From Alitta virens (Eukaryota > Annelida > Polychaeta > Phyllodocida > Nereididae): a DNA stretch of 64,000 bases. The stretch spans positions 58,195,829 to 58,259,828 of the forward strand of contig OW028573.1 in assembly GCA_932294295.1 (NCBI GenBank). The letters run 5' to 3'. The notes beneath the pieces are model-generated. The model had not been told where the DNA came from and did not search any database. It saw only the letters and a program-made list of their open reading frames with translations. This document shows, in pieces, positions 38,281 to 49,372 of this stretch (the stretch's first letter is position 1; each line of letters begins with the position of its first letter). Position numbers and translations under genes: made by a program.

Positions 38281-38480
38281 ATCTACGAGTGCCTCACGGA
38301 TGCCTCACAAATGCCTGATGGATGCTTGCGATGGACGTTCGGCGTTTGACGGATGTCCGGCGAGTGTTTGGCAGAAGTCCGCCGAGTGTTTGAAGGACGT
38401 TCAGCTGCAATCTACGACTGCCCCCATACCCTCATGGAAAAAATGCATACGTGATTAAAAGAGCAGATTTTTCACGTCCT
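38281..38480. repeat. CpG-rich remnant matching the 34.9-35.8 kb element
   Basis: Motifs TACGAGTGCCTCACGGATGC, GGATGTCCGGCGAGTG and CCTTGGTCATACGTAGG match the vocabulary of the CpG-rich inverted repeat to the left. It is probably the same element, now separated by the AATATTGT array and the plus-strand LINE. Confidence 0.4.
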
Positions 38481-38489
38481 TGGTCATAC

Positions 38490-39060
38490 GTAGGTCTTAT
38501 CCTTGACACCCTTTAGATCCATTAGGAGTGTTACCACTGTCTACAACTGCTCTGATACGTACACTCTGAGTGCTGTGACCTTTTCAATAAGCAGATAAGT
38601 TGCCAGCAAGTTTTTCATCAAAGTGATTACTAACTTTTTGGTCAATATTTTTTTCAAAAGTGTTTGAAACACAGGTCAGTTTTTTTTGGGCATATTGTCT
38701 TTCTGGAAGAAGGGGTATATTTCCGCATACTTTAACCCAGCAGGAAAGCGCTTCTGATCATAGATGGAGCAAGTTCATTGCTAGCAACTCTGAACATCTT
38801 AGAAGGTAAATTATCATACCCAGTTGACTTTTTACTATCAGTGACAATCAACATCTTAGAAGGAAAAGTCATTTGGTATATTGTTGGCAGAAATTGAAGT
38901 GAAGCAGCTATGATTTTCATATATATGGATGTTTCCATTAACACTAATATTATTAATGAAAAATAGTTGTTGATTATATTGGCAATTTGGCAATGGGTTT
39001 GTAACAATATTGTCAGCTTCTAAGAATAAGATCAGAAGTGTGTACATTCTTGTTTGACAT
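38490..39060 (-). mobile_element. LINE reverse transcriptase fingers fragment (minus strand)
   Basis: The minus strand reads FNEKF-like INNYFSLI, then KKSTGYDNLPSKMFRVASNE (38795-38832 covers KSTGYDNLPSKM), LAPSM, KYAEIYPFF and, in a shifted frame, NHFDEKLAGNLSAY, stop, KGHSTQSV (near 38567-38600). These match reverse transcriptase motifs 0 to 2 (K..GxDxIP...LK, LSAYRKGHSTQ) of CR1/L2/Daphne-like LINEs. It is broken by a stop and frameshifts, and lacks the YADD motif. Confidence 0.65.
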
Positions 39061-40892
39061 GTATGGCTTTACAGTATGCCAAATCTTTTTTTCTGTTAAC
39101 GCCATCTGTACACACGATCTTTGAAATACTTGCTGCTTGACTCTAGATTAATTTTAACAAATTAATTTTTTTCATAAATATTACCCACTCTTCATGGTTT
39201 AACAATTTTTTGGCCATTGTTTTAAGCGCTTAAATATGATCTTTGGAATTCAGAAGACAAGGACATGTAACATAATTGTTTTTCAACAAAACAGCATTGT
39301 CCTATGTGCTATAGTTTCATTCAATTTTTGTCAATCTATCTGAGTATCCGGAGATCACTAAGCCTCATTACCATTATTCAGGTATTGTTTTCTTCAATTG
39401 ATATTCATGCTAATAGAGTGTGTTAAACCCAGTAATAGCCATGAAAGTAAAGTTTAAAAAAGATATTCACTGTTATATGTAATTTCTAATAATTTGAAAT
39501 CCCATGTGGTGAGCTTGTAGGATGGTTTTCATCCAGTTTAATCCACTTTCGGGGGATTAAACCCATTTTGACCAGGTTATACCTAGTGTGTGAAAGCTCA
39601 GTTATAGCCATTAAAGTAACGTTTAACTCAATTTCTCCATATATTCACTGTTATATTTATTTCTACAAAGTTTGGAATCCATGCGGTGATCTTGAAGGAG
39701 GGTTTTTGACACGTTTAACCCACTTTTGCCCGGGTTAAACCCCATTTTTCCCAGGTAATGCCAAAGTTTTACACGGGTTGAATTCCAACCCTGTATCTGA
39801 CATCCAATTTGCATCCTGTAGAGGGAAGTACCAAATGAAATTTAATTTCTGGTCTTACATTTAATACCATTATGTCAAAACAGTTTCAAAACGTGACCTC
39901 AAGGCAATCCACAACTGTTTACTACGTCGTTCTTGACACGATAATCACATCTGTAATTACCAACCTCATCATCATGCAATCTAGCTCACCGAACACTTTA
40001 ATCTGTTTGCCCTCTCAGAAATTTGCCTTTAAAGATGATTGGGCGTGATAAGTCCAAAATTAAAAATATTGCCGAAATTGTGATATCTTGAATTTAAGAT
40101 GTACATACCCTAAGGTTCACATTACATGCGAAAAATGATGGGATAAACGTTCAGAATTTTAAGATAGGGGCACTTGAAATTATATTAAATTATATAGAGA
40201 AATACAGAAAAATCCATCCTATTCTGACAATATGCAATAAATAAAATACTAGTTGTATTACAATGTATATAATTCTTATGAATAATCATCTTGACAATAT
40301 ACTGAGTGTATTCATATTTAAAAAAACCAGGGGTCAACGTTCAAATTTTTCAATTGGGACCAGTTAAAGACTTCGGGAAAGACTCTCCTACAGTAAATAC
40401 ATTTAACTGATTATTTCCTCACCTAAAGCAACATGAGGGACTACCCTAGAAATTGACCACAGTAAAATACTTTTTGTACATTTGGTAATATTTGCGCTAG
40501 AAATTAATTATTATAAATGTATTTTATCATACATAAGGTAACATAAATCGCCAGCCTAAGAAACACATATATATAGGCCAACCTACTGACCTGCCAGACA
40601 GGCACACATAACAAACAAAAAAGGTCAAAAATCTTTTATAATTAAAAGTAAATGAGAAATTTCACACAACAAAATATCCACCAGCTGTCCTCACGGTTCC
40701 ATGCCCAATCATCTTTAAAAAACAAAACATGCAGCCCTTAATCATCTCCCAGCAGATGTGTGTATTTTCTAATTTCCATTAAACAATGTCCAAGTGAACC
40801 AAGTATTTCAGAAAAGCTTTATATGGAGCCTTGCATACATTTTCTTCAAGGCAGAACTTCAGTCGTTGAACATAGCAAAGCCAGAAGACTGA
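39061..40892. other. Non-coding interval with one tandem duplication
   Basis: Apart from the 169-bp duplication at 39430-39780, only AT-rich sequence is seen. Confidence 0.5.
39430..39780. repeat. Tandem duplication, about 169-bp unit
   Basis: CAGTAATAGCCATGAAAGTAA (39430) and CAGTTATAGCCATTAAAGTAA (39599) start two aligned units sharing TATTCACTGTTATAT, CCATG.GGTGA.CTTG.AGGA and GGGTTAAACCC-type blocks. They are diverged by roughly a quarter. Confidence 0.55.
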
Positions 40893-41435
40893 GCACTTAA
40901 AATTGTGGCTTTTATAGACTTTTCTAAGGACTATGACTGTGTGGACAGATCATGGTTGTGGCACAAACTTGAAAAGACTGGCATGCCAGAAAAATGTATT
41001 TGTAACAAAGTAGAATGCTGTATAAGGATAAATGGATTTAAGTCAGACTGGTTCTCAGTGAGGATGGGTTTAAAACAAGGCTGTCTGATATACCCACTAA
41101 TGTTTAATCTTTTCATTAATGATCTAGCAACAGAAATCAAAATGTCAGGTATTGGTGTTAAGTTTGGAGATGAGCTGATCTCAACAATGTTGTATGTAGA
41201 TGATATCTGTTTGCCAGCTGAGTCTGAACAAGATTTACAACAAATGTGTTGCTAAAGCCTGTTATATGATTTTATACAAACGTTTATTGTTTTTAACAAA
41301 ATAAGGTTTTTTTTTATCTGATCATACTTTATATATATTTTCCATAGTCTCTCATAATTCTTTTTAGGTCTTAAATGATTTTATATATGTATGATGTGAG
41401 ACTCAAATAAAAATATTATCTATCTATCTATCTAC
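40893..41435 (+). mobile_element. LINE reverse transcriptase fragment with YVDD and (TATC)n tail
   Basis: The open frame 40905-41255 gives AFIDFSKDYDCVDRSWLWHK, INGFKSDWFSVRMGLKQGCL, IYPLMFNLFINDLATEIKMS and LYVDDICLPAESEQDLQQM. These are reverse transcriptase motifs A (F.DF.KAYD), B (GLKQGCLLSP) and C (YVDD in place of YADD). The frame then runs straight into an AT-rich 3' UTR ending ACTCAAATAAAAATATTATC and (TATC)n at 41417-41434. The part of ORF2 after YADD is missing, an internal deletion. Valine at the YxDD position is tolerated in some polymerases, but this copy is dead in any case. Confidence 0.8.
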
Positions 41436-41460
41436 ATTTTCTCTTTCTTTTTTTCTGTAA

Positions 41461-41473
41461 GGGGGGGGGGGGG
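41461..41473. repeat. Poly-G tract (13)
   Basis: Thirteen Gs just after the (TATC)n tail of the 40.9-kb LINE fragment. Similar tracts are at 44893-44906 (14) and 63254-63269 (16). Confidence 0.9.
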
Positions 41474-41559
41474 TTATCAAGACTGCATAAAGGGTCATGT
41501 CGGATCCAGCTTCTAAGAAAGATATGCTTTCAATACTTGCCTTGACCCTATTCAAAAGC

Positions 41560-42545
41560 TATTATTTATATAAATTATATATCTGTAGATACTTACCATG
41601 CAATCTCTTATGCAGATAATATCACTATTTTTAAAGCTTTAAGTTTGTCTAAAAATGCAATTGAAACACCTGCCACAATCCTGAACACAGAACTCCAAAA
41701 CATGCATACTTGGCTACAAATTGTCACTAAATATTGAAAAAACAAATGTATGCTATTCACCACTGTCAACAAACCCATCAATTATCTCAACACTACACGT
41801 AGCTGGCACTGCCCTAGAATTTTTTGACTTCTTTGGAATAGTTTTTAATAAGTATATGAAATGGGACAGTCATGTTGATAAAATTGCCAATAAAATCTCC
41901 AAAACAATGAGCATAATGAAAAAACTGAAACATACACTTCCTCAACATACACTCAAAATTTTATACAATTCTTTAATGAATTCACATCTGCCCTATGGTC
42001 TCCTATGGGGTTATCCAACAAATAAACTATTAAAGCTACATAAGAAAGCCCATTACAAACTCTGTATATAATTCTCATACACAACCACTTTTCAAAAAAC
42101 ATCAATTAATATCAATAACCGATACATATACAATTAAACTATTAATGGTTCATTATAAGTTACAAAAAATCTCCTCCCAGATTATTGTATCAATACATTA
42201 AGAAATATGCATGATCAAGAAACCCATAATTTCAACGCAAGAAATAGATTATACCTGACACATAGAGTAAAACATAAATTTGCCAAGTACTCTTAACAAA
42301 ACCCCTAATAACATACTTAAAACTAGATACACATAAAAACATTGGCTATAAATTGTACATACAAAATTGGTTTTGGGACAAATACAAAACTGAACGTACA
42401 CTGTGCTTTTTGACATACAAGGGGCACCCATGGTAGCATCCTAATTGAGACAAAATGGGTGTCCCTTGACCCTCTGTTTCTTTTTTTTATGTAATCCAAA
42501 ACATCATTGTAATTAATGTTTGGGTCAAATAAATTCATTTCATTG
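41560..42545 (+). mobile_element. Degenerate LINE: palm to C terminus plus hairpin 3' UTR
   Basis: The plus strand reads AISYADNITIFKALSLS (YADN in place of YADD), TILNTELQNMHTWLQ, then after a frameshift LSLNIEKTNVCYSPLSTNPS and from 41721 an open frame with FFGIVFNKYMKWDSHVDKIA, NKISKTMSIMKKLKHTLPQH and ILYNSLMNSHLPYGLLWGYP. Further C-terminal remnants run to about 42350. The 3' UTR has a 13-bp stem (AAGGGGCACCCAT 42419-42431, ATGGGTGTCCCTT 42455-42467, one G-T pair) with a 23-nt loop, then GGGTCAAATAAATTCATTTC. It is inactive. Confidence 0.75.
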
Positions 42546-43387
42546 TCATCATCACTGTCATTGCATACTGAAAGGTGCTTGGGATTAAAAGAAACACTGT
42601 CTTTTTAATTCTGGCCATTTTCAAATCAACTAAACCAATAGGTTTTGAAAGTAACTGAATTCAGTGACACGCGTATGTTATGACTTGCTTTAGTGGAGAA
42701 CTGACGGAAATTTTTCTCTGTCCCATTTTGTTAAATACATTACCATTGCTCTCTGTCACACAGTGTCACCGGCCAGTTACCTTTGCCCTTTTGTAGTATT
42801 CACTGAATGCGTTGCACAAATTGGATGTAGCATCTAATTTAACATGTAAGTTTTCTCTCAACAGCTTCTGGTGCCTCATGCCCCTAAATGCGTAGCTGAA
42901 AAAAACTGTAGATCCCCTACAATGGCTGAGCCTGGGCATGGCCAGCACTCGAAACTCATGACCTGGGCGAATCAAAAATACCCCAGCTGTCTACCCACGA
43001 CGTGCGAGACTTGTCACTAGCACTGTGTGTCATATTTGAATTAAGTCAGGCTGATGACCTTAAATGAAGCCTGAAATTTTTGATGTCCGCCATTGCAACA
43101 GATGACTTGAACTGCTCAAGGCGATTTTCTTTAGCCGGGTCAAAAACATTGGATTGATTCTTGGAGCAGTTTTCCAAATATGTATTTCCGTATTCAGAAC
43201 TAAAAGCTATTGTCACATAACTTTAATATTTTCATACAGCCTCCCGGCTACCTGTCTTTATGTATGTTTTCAACATTGAAATATTTCAAAAATTCCAGCA
43301 TGAAGCAGGCTTTGAACGGGCACAGTGAAGACCGTAAGTAGTTGTCTAACGTAGAAATTTGGTAGGGGAATAAATTTGGCTAAATGA
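42546..43387. other. Non-coding interval
   Basis: A minus frame at 42766-42975 has no recognisable motif. Nothing else was seen. Confidence 0.5.
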
Positions 43388-43435
43388 TATTGTATTGTAT
43401 TGTATTGTATTTTATTGTATTGTATTGTATTGTAT
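43388..43435. repeat. (TATTG)n microsatellite
   Basis: About nine units with one TATTT variant. Confidence 0.9.
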
Positions 43436-43528
43436 ACTGGTCTTAAACTTAGCTTACACGACCAGCTCTCAGAGGCAGATATATATACGAGATGAAACTG
43501 CTTATAGTCATCACCTGTTACACATTTA

Positions 43529-43740
43529 CAGTGGCCGACGTCGAAGTTGTGGCCGACACCGGATTTGTGGACTTCAATAGTGACGTCCTGGGGCCGATCC
43601 AAACATTCTGAATGAACAGGGTGATAGATATCGCTATTATTCTAAATCTTTCTCTGTCAAAATGTTCTGAATCCGCCCCTGGACGTCACTATTGAAGTCC
43701 ACAAATCCGGTGTCGGCCACAACTTCGACGTCGGCCACTG
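43529..43740. mobile_element. Foldback MITE with 62-bp perfect arms including TA ends (Tc1/mariner-like)
   Basis: Plus 43527-43588 and 43681-43742 are exact reverse complements over 62 bp. The outer ends read TA-CAGTGGCCGACG and CGTCGGCCACTG-TA, so a TA target duplication flanks TIRs that begin CAGTG, the usual Tc1/mariner start. Similarity continues imperfectly toward the centre, leaving a short unpaired middle. There is no transposase. Confidence 0.75.
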
Positions 43741-44114
43741 TAGTGCAGGGTCTTTGACTACTTGTAGACTAGATCTGTCTACAGGAATCCTGAGTTAAAT
43801 AGTCCAAGGACGAAGTAGCCAGCGTGGCTCATACAAAATATGGTAATTGATACCACAGGCTTTTTTTATGCTTGTGCAGTTAAGCGATGTTATGTAATGT
43901 CAGCCTGGTTGGCACGTTTAGCGTATTACCATGCAAGCAGCTGACCGCTCATCTCAAGGCCAAAGGGCAGCTGAATACAACTAATTAATGTTCTGACCAC
44001 TGACACCACGGAGTAGAGGTGGCTGCTTAAACCGGGTGCAATTACATTATGTACCACACCTGGTATTTCACTGGGGGTGGTAATCGGATTGATCACTGTA
44101 GTTGATCATAGTTT

Positions 44115-44355
44115 CAGGTGCTCAGGTCTAGTGGTTTATAAGACATTTGCCTGCCTGTAATGAGGTTGCAGGTTCGAACCTCCGCGATGACATGGAGAAG
44201 ATTAGCAGATCCTCCCGTAGCCACTGCCTCACCCTACCCAGGTGTAATAGATACCTGGCAAAAAGCAACCACGGTTAAGGGTTCTCGTGTGGGTTCTTAG
44301 AAGATTAGATTTGCCTGCCAATAGTGTATATGTAAAGTTGTAAATTAAATTGAGA
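44115..44355 (+). mobile_element. tRNA-derived SINE
   Basis: The head GGTCTAGTGGTTTATAAGAC (box A region, 44125-44144) and box B GGTTCGAACC (44171-44180) are at tRNA spacing. They are followed by a tRNA-unrelated body (AAAGCAACCACGGTTAAGGG and onward) and an AT-rich end near TAAATTGAGACTGACTCTAA. No clear target duplication was found, so the ends are approximate. Confidence 0.55.
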
Positions 44356-47240
44356 CTGACTCTAAGCCCAGTACATAACATTGTATATGTTAAAACACAA
44401 CAAGAAAACTTTCCTGACTATTAGTTGGTACGAAGCAGTATCTTGTTTTGGTTACTGGTACAAGTACAAAAAAAGGGACCCCTTTGGACACCGGCTCATG
44501 GATTAAGTACTCGATCTATATAGTACATATTTTTGCTGTTAGGTTTCACAACCACACGGCACAGGTGCACTGGAAGATGCTTCTCAGACAGGATTTTGAA
44601 GTTGTTCACAGTTTCAAGAATCATATTCCATATCAGGCCAGATGCATAAGTTCTGAGTACCACCCACGGTGCTGAATATAATACAGGCACCACTTGCTGC
44701 GGTATAATACTGTATTAATTAATGTTATGTGTTGCCTATTAGTTTTTAATTGAATTAATGTGCCAATGAGAGCACTTATATTCAGTTTATATCTTCAATG
44801 GCAACAACTAAAAAAGGTGGTTTTCAATACATTTGATTTATTACTGTATGGAAGGAAACATGTTAGAGACAGTGCAAACCACGTTTTGATCTGGGGGGGG
44901 GGGGGGATTCTTTTTCTATTTTTCTTTTATCCGTTTATTTTTCAAAGGTCACTACTGAAATTTCAACCCTACAACACTCTTTCTCATTTACTTCTCCCTT
45001 AAATGAATGAATATGAGCTGGGTGGCATATACAGGGCACCCCATAAGAAAAGTGGCAAATTATGCGCGTCACCACAAGAACTCCTCGTATTGTTTCCTAT
45101 CTTATTCCCATTGTTCTCACTGTTCTGATTGTTCTTTTGTGTGTTGTGTGGAGGCAAAAGCCAGAGGAAGTATAGGCGATCGATTAATGCACATTCCAGT
45201 GCACCCAGCCAAGCCCTGCCTGCATTCTAGTGGGTCTTGAAATGCCACTTGTAATGACGGATTAATTCATGAATATTCCTGCCCAACAAGCAGCGCCTCT
45301 TAATATTACCGTTTGAATATTGATTGACTAAAAATAGATCGATGGAGAAAGCAAGAAACGGCCATTAGAACCCCCATGCGTGAGTGCAAACCATGTGCTG
45401 AGTGGTGCACCAGTTTTCCCACTAGTAGTCGATTCATAAGTACTGAAACTTAAGCTGAACTTTGATTGAATTCATCACGCGATTTCAAGAAATTATGATT
45501 ACTTGGGAATCCAAACACATTTTTATTACACCTGCAGTGTCATTACACGAGGCTGTGCTTGCCTAGGCTAGATTAAAATAAATATATTGAGGCAGGTAGT
45601 CTATAAAACCGTAAAGATACTTTTACCACCAGAAAGGCTCTTACAAAGTAAAATGTTTCAGGGTGGAAAAAAAATAATAAAACAGCACATATAAATAAGG
45701 TAATGCAAAACCAAATAACAACAGCATTATTTTTTTTAAACGTTATAAAACTTTAAAAACATAACAGATAAAAACAAAAGTGAATAAAAAAAACATAAGT
45801 GAATAAATAAAAATGCTGCGCTTTATGCTGGCTGTACATATAAAGTGCAATATGACTTTAAGGTCATCTCTAGTGAACCCGTCTACTGTGGCTGCATCTG
45901 TGCGAACAATGTTTAACAATTCATTAATCTGTCCAACTACTGGCTCTACATGAGCATATCTTTTATATAAGCACCTTTTGGTCTGAACAGTACTGTCATT
46001 TAACAGTTGCTCAATACTGCATCCAATACCTTTTGAGATCAGTGTCAAACGGTATATAGTTGATCCCATTATTACGTATCCGTTCCATCATTATTCCCAA
46101 TTATTGGATGGAAGCAATATGCCAAGAAAACCTGATTCCTTTCATTTTACACAAACAAATTTAAACAAAATCACCTTTTTCTTTTTTTTTTTTGCGCAGG
46201 AAAGACCACTTCTTGGTAAGTTACGATCCTGTAACGGCAGAAAATCGCTTGAGATCCGAAGCAGTTGCAGTTTTGGCAACCGCACTTCCAGAAATGGGGA
46301 CATTTATAGAAAAAAAAGTGGCCCGTTTGTGAAATAATGTTTATATAATGCAACATACCCCATATGCATTATGTGATCAGCCAGGTCGTTAACTTGATTA
46401 AGAACAATCATGTTACAGTGTTAGAAATAGGGCAGTCAAAATGTCTTCCGAGCAGTGATGGTTATAATTCCGGAAATTGTGTATGGGTGCGCTCTAATTA
46501 ATACTGGATTGTCTACTTTTACTAACAGGCCCAATTTAACTCATAGAGAACAAACTTTCATAGAACAAAGGGAATCTAGTAATTTTGGGTTCATAATAAG
46601 TATTTAGTGTACTCTGCCACGATATAAAATAGAAGACACCCCTTGTAAATGTTATAGCTATTTGAAATTAATTATGCAATGCTGATTTTTATCAGTCATC
46701 GTCATATGCCAAGGATCTACTGCATCACTGCAGAATAACTTTAATAGTCATTTGTTACATCTGAGCATGTCTGTGACACTTTAATAAACAAAGAAATCAT
46801 GACTCCAGTCCATCCCACTCGATTACAATAAAATCATGCAGAGAGAGAATGTCTGAGATCTTGGCTGAAATCCACAAACCCAATTGTAAAATCTACATGT
46901 CTGTTAAGAAGCATGGAGGTAGTGATGAATTCAGTCGCTTTATATTCTATCTATTAAAAGATGGGGATTCCGCTGAGGTTTTTTTAGTTTTTCTGCCATC
47001 GATCCAAATATAGCCGATATTGTCTGAAAATAGAAGAAAGCTATTCAAATTTAATCAAGCATTAATCAAGCCAGAGCAATGATCAGTTGCACATAGCCCT
47101 ATCTGGGTGGCTGCAGAATTGTCGTAATACCCCAGAGTGGAGCTTGAGATGACTGAGGGCTGGCTCTTTGGTGGTGACATGCCACAGCAATGATTAGATC
47201 ATTACAGCCATGTTGGCCCTTAAGTGTCTTTCTCCTGCAG
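44356..47240. other. Non-coding interval
   Basis: It contains a 14-G tract at 44893-44906, an unrecognised minus frame at 45743-46069 that could be a fragment of a gene (it includes VDGFTRDDLKVILHFIC), and splice-like signals bounding a 16-nt segment at 46200-46215. No gene can be called. Confidence 0.4.
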
Positions 47241-47283
47241 GTCCTTGTCTAGATTCTATGGCAAAGACAACAAAGATGATGAC
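47241..47283 (+). other. Possible small internal exon (43 nt)
   Basis: A strong acceptor (TCTTTCTCCTGCAG, ending 47240) precedes a 43-nt segment that ends at a GTAGGT donor (47284). One frame reads SLSRFYGKDNKDDD. The residues are acidic and hydrophilic and I do not recognise the protein. Splice-like signals this good also occur by chance in a window of this size, so the call is weak. Confidence 0.2.
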
Positions 47284-47989
47284 GTAGGTCTTTGTTGTGT
47301 TTCTGCAAGTCATCTAGTCTGGGCTGATTTTGTGGAGCTTAGGACCCTTCAGAGTTTCATTTGGCAAGGACTGTAGTATTCTTGTGAGACAGTGAGTTTG
47401 TAGGAATTCTTTGCGAGGGGAGGGGATAACCTCTCCTGGAAAAGTCGGTCACAGATTTGTTTGATTTTAAGTTTTGGGAATTTTGCCTGCCAAACAACTC
47501 CTGGGCTACACTGAGCATATTTGATAGACGCAAAGAACAGTGCATCTGCCAGGCTAGAATCACTGTCAGTATTGTCTATAATGTACATCATGTTAACTTT
47601 CTGGTGCATTGTGTAGCATTGGGAAATAGAGCAAGCAATATATAATTTTCTGCAACATTGAAAGTGGACCGCAAAATGTCTTAGCAAGAGGAACTCCAGG
47701 TTTGGTCAGTGGGCAATGTCAGTTCATGAAGGGAGTGCCATGTATCTGTCTCAGTTGCAGCATTTTTGCTTGGATGATTGCTTTGAAACATATTTAATCG
47801 CATTTTCAAAGACAGTGTCCCCACCCAAGGAAGTAATTGGGACCGGTCCCTTCACTGTCTTTTTATTTCCGGCCAGATAGACGAGAATACGAGGCCCTTG
47901 GAGCAGTCCCCTGATTGATTAGCCAACCTTATTCCCTTAGCAAAGACGAGAAGCTGTTTTCTAGAATGGCTAAGATTCCCATCGCATTT
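47284..47989. other. Non-coding interval
   Basis: A 112-codon minus frame (47349-47687) has no recognisable family. Confidence 0.4.
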
Positions 47990-48360
47990 GTTGGCCGGCT
48001 TCATCAATGTGGTCCACTTCACGCTCCAGCGGACCTAGATCATTGGCAATTTGCGATCCGTCTAACTACGCCAGCCGGAGCAACCGAAGCAGCCGAAGTA
48101 GCCCGAGAACGATGCCGAACTCTGCTTCGGAACAGATCGGATGTTGTCCGTCAGCCCGTTCGTGAATGACGCCCTGACGGTCGTAATCAACGCAAAACGC
48201 CGTGTGCTATCGTAAGGCAATACGCTTTGCAATTGGCCCGGCTGTGTTGTCTGCCAAATACGATGGATTTGGCCGATCGGGTTGCGCTAATAGAGAAGCG
48301 GAGACTGCCAGAGAGCCATCATGCAGACCAGCCATAATGGTCCGGTTAACCAGCCCCTCT
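47990..48360. promoter_or_regulatory. CpG-rich block (CpG-island-like)
   Basis: I counted about 31 CpG dinucleotides between 48001 and 48360 at roughly 50% G+C, an observed/expected ratio above 1, while most of the window is strongly CpG-depleted. Such retention usually marks unmethylated regulatory DNA. Frames through it (47915-48169 plus, 48202-48390 plus) are open but unrecognisable. It lies just upstream of the promoter-like segment at 48.7-49.4 kb. Confidence 0.4.
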
Positions 48361-48699
48361 TGTTGTCCGCTTAGGGTTTGCCATTTGTGAGCAAAATTGC
48401 AATCTGGTAGCATTATTTCTTATCAACCATCATCAGTCAGCCACTCTCCTTTGCTGAAGCAATGGAGCCTGTCTCAGTCTCAGTCCTGAAACCTGTCTTT
48501 GAGCACAACCTCTCATGCAACACTCAGTTAAAAACCGTATTTTTATCGTCTTTTGCTATTGCTTGAAAACAGTCGTTGACTTCTCTCCTGAAATCAGCCC
48601 AGATAACTTCCGCACCTGGAAAAACATCATAAGCGAGGGAGTGAGGGAGGGTGCCGGCATACGTCATCGATTACAGGAGAAGCAGACGACCGGCCTCTA

Positions 48700-49372
48700 A
48701 TTCACGCGGCTGATAATGACTTCCGCTTTGCGTGGGCGGAATGGTGACGTCACACAAATGGGCGCCATTGTTTAGTGGACTTTTAGTTTAGTAATGAACT
48801 CGAGTTTACTTTGAAATATCCGAATCAACACGTTGGTTTTGTTGAGTGAAACTTGAGTGTAGAGTGTGGAGGAGGCTTGAGCATACAATGTGCGACCCTC
48901 GCTTTTGACGTGACTGGCGCCAAATGAAAAGCACAAGCTGTGACTGTCATCGATAGGCCTTGTCTTATGCATCATCATTTACATTTGTTGGGATAGTAAT
49001 TTGTAAAAAAAAAACCTTATAGACCAAAAGTGAACGTATGGAGTGGTAGAGGGGAGAAAAGAGCGCTTATTAAAAGTTGGCTGGGGACACCGCCTACGCT
49101 CGGAGGCTGCTTGCTGCACCTTTATGGAGTGAATGAATGAAAACGGCTCGGCCAATCAGCGTGCCTCCCTCTGCCCATTGACTAGCGCTCATACGCGATC
49201 TCACAGCCAAACTTACACACGCGGTCCACTGGCATCAGCCCGACTCGTGGTCATCCATGATACCCAGAGGAGAGAAGACACCCTCACATGTGCTCACCCT
49301 TGCCCTGAATTGAACTGCTCACTCCTGCAACCCCATTCCACCCTGCCCTTCACTGCAGTCAGCAAAACCAAG
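48700..49372 (+). promoter_or_regulatory. Putative promoter and non-coding first exon of a plus-strand gene
   Basis: The segment is GC- and CpG-richer than its surroundings. It contains a perfect CRE (TGACGTCA, 48745-48752), a GGGCGG-like GC box (CGTGGGCGGA), a YY1-like GGCGCCATTG just downstream, a TATA-like TTATTAAAAG near 49068 and a CCAAT element (GGCCAATCAGCG) near 49150. It ends at a near-consensus donor, CCAAG/GTAAGA, with the intron starting at 49373. Composition drops sharply to AT-rich sequence immediately after the donor, as at a first exon-intron boundary. A frame from 49133 stays open to 49381 but its product is not recognisable, so the exon is probably untranslated. The next exon was not found. 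Confidence 0.4.

Noticed and set aside
45743..46069. 109-codon minus-strand frame with VDGFTRDDLKVILHFIC
   Set aside because: Partly protein-like, but the C-terminal third is AT-driven hydrophobic text and no family is recognised. Not called as a gene.
46200..46215. 16-nt microexon between a poly-T acceptor and a GTAAGT donor
   Set aside because: Too short to support from sequence alone, and no neighbouring exons are known.
47349..47687. 112-codon minus-strand frame
   Set aside because: Length is within chance for this much sequence and no family is recognised.
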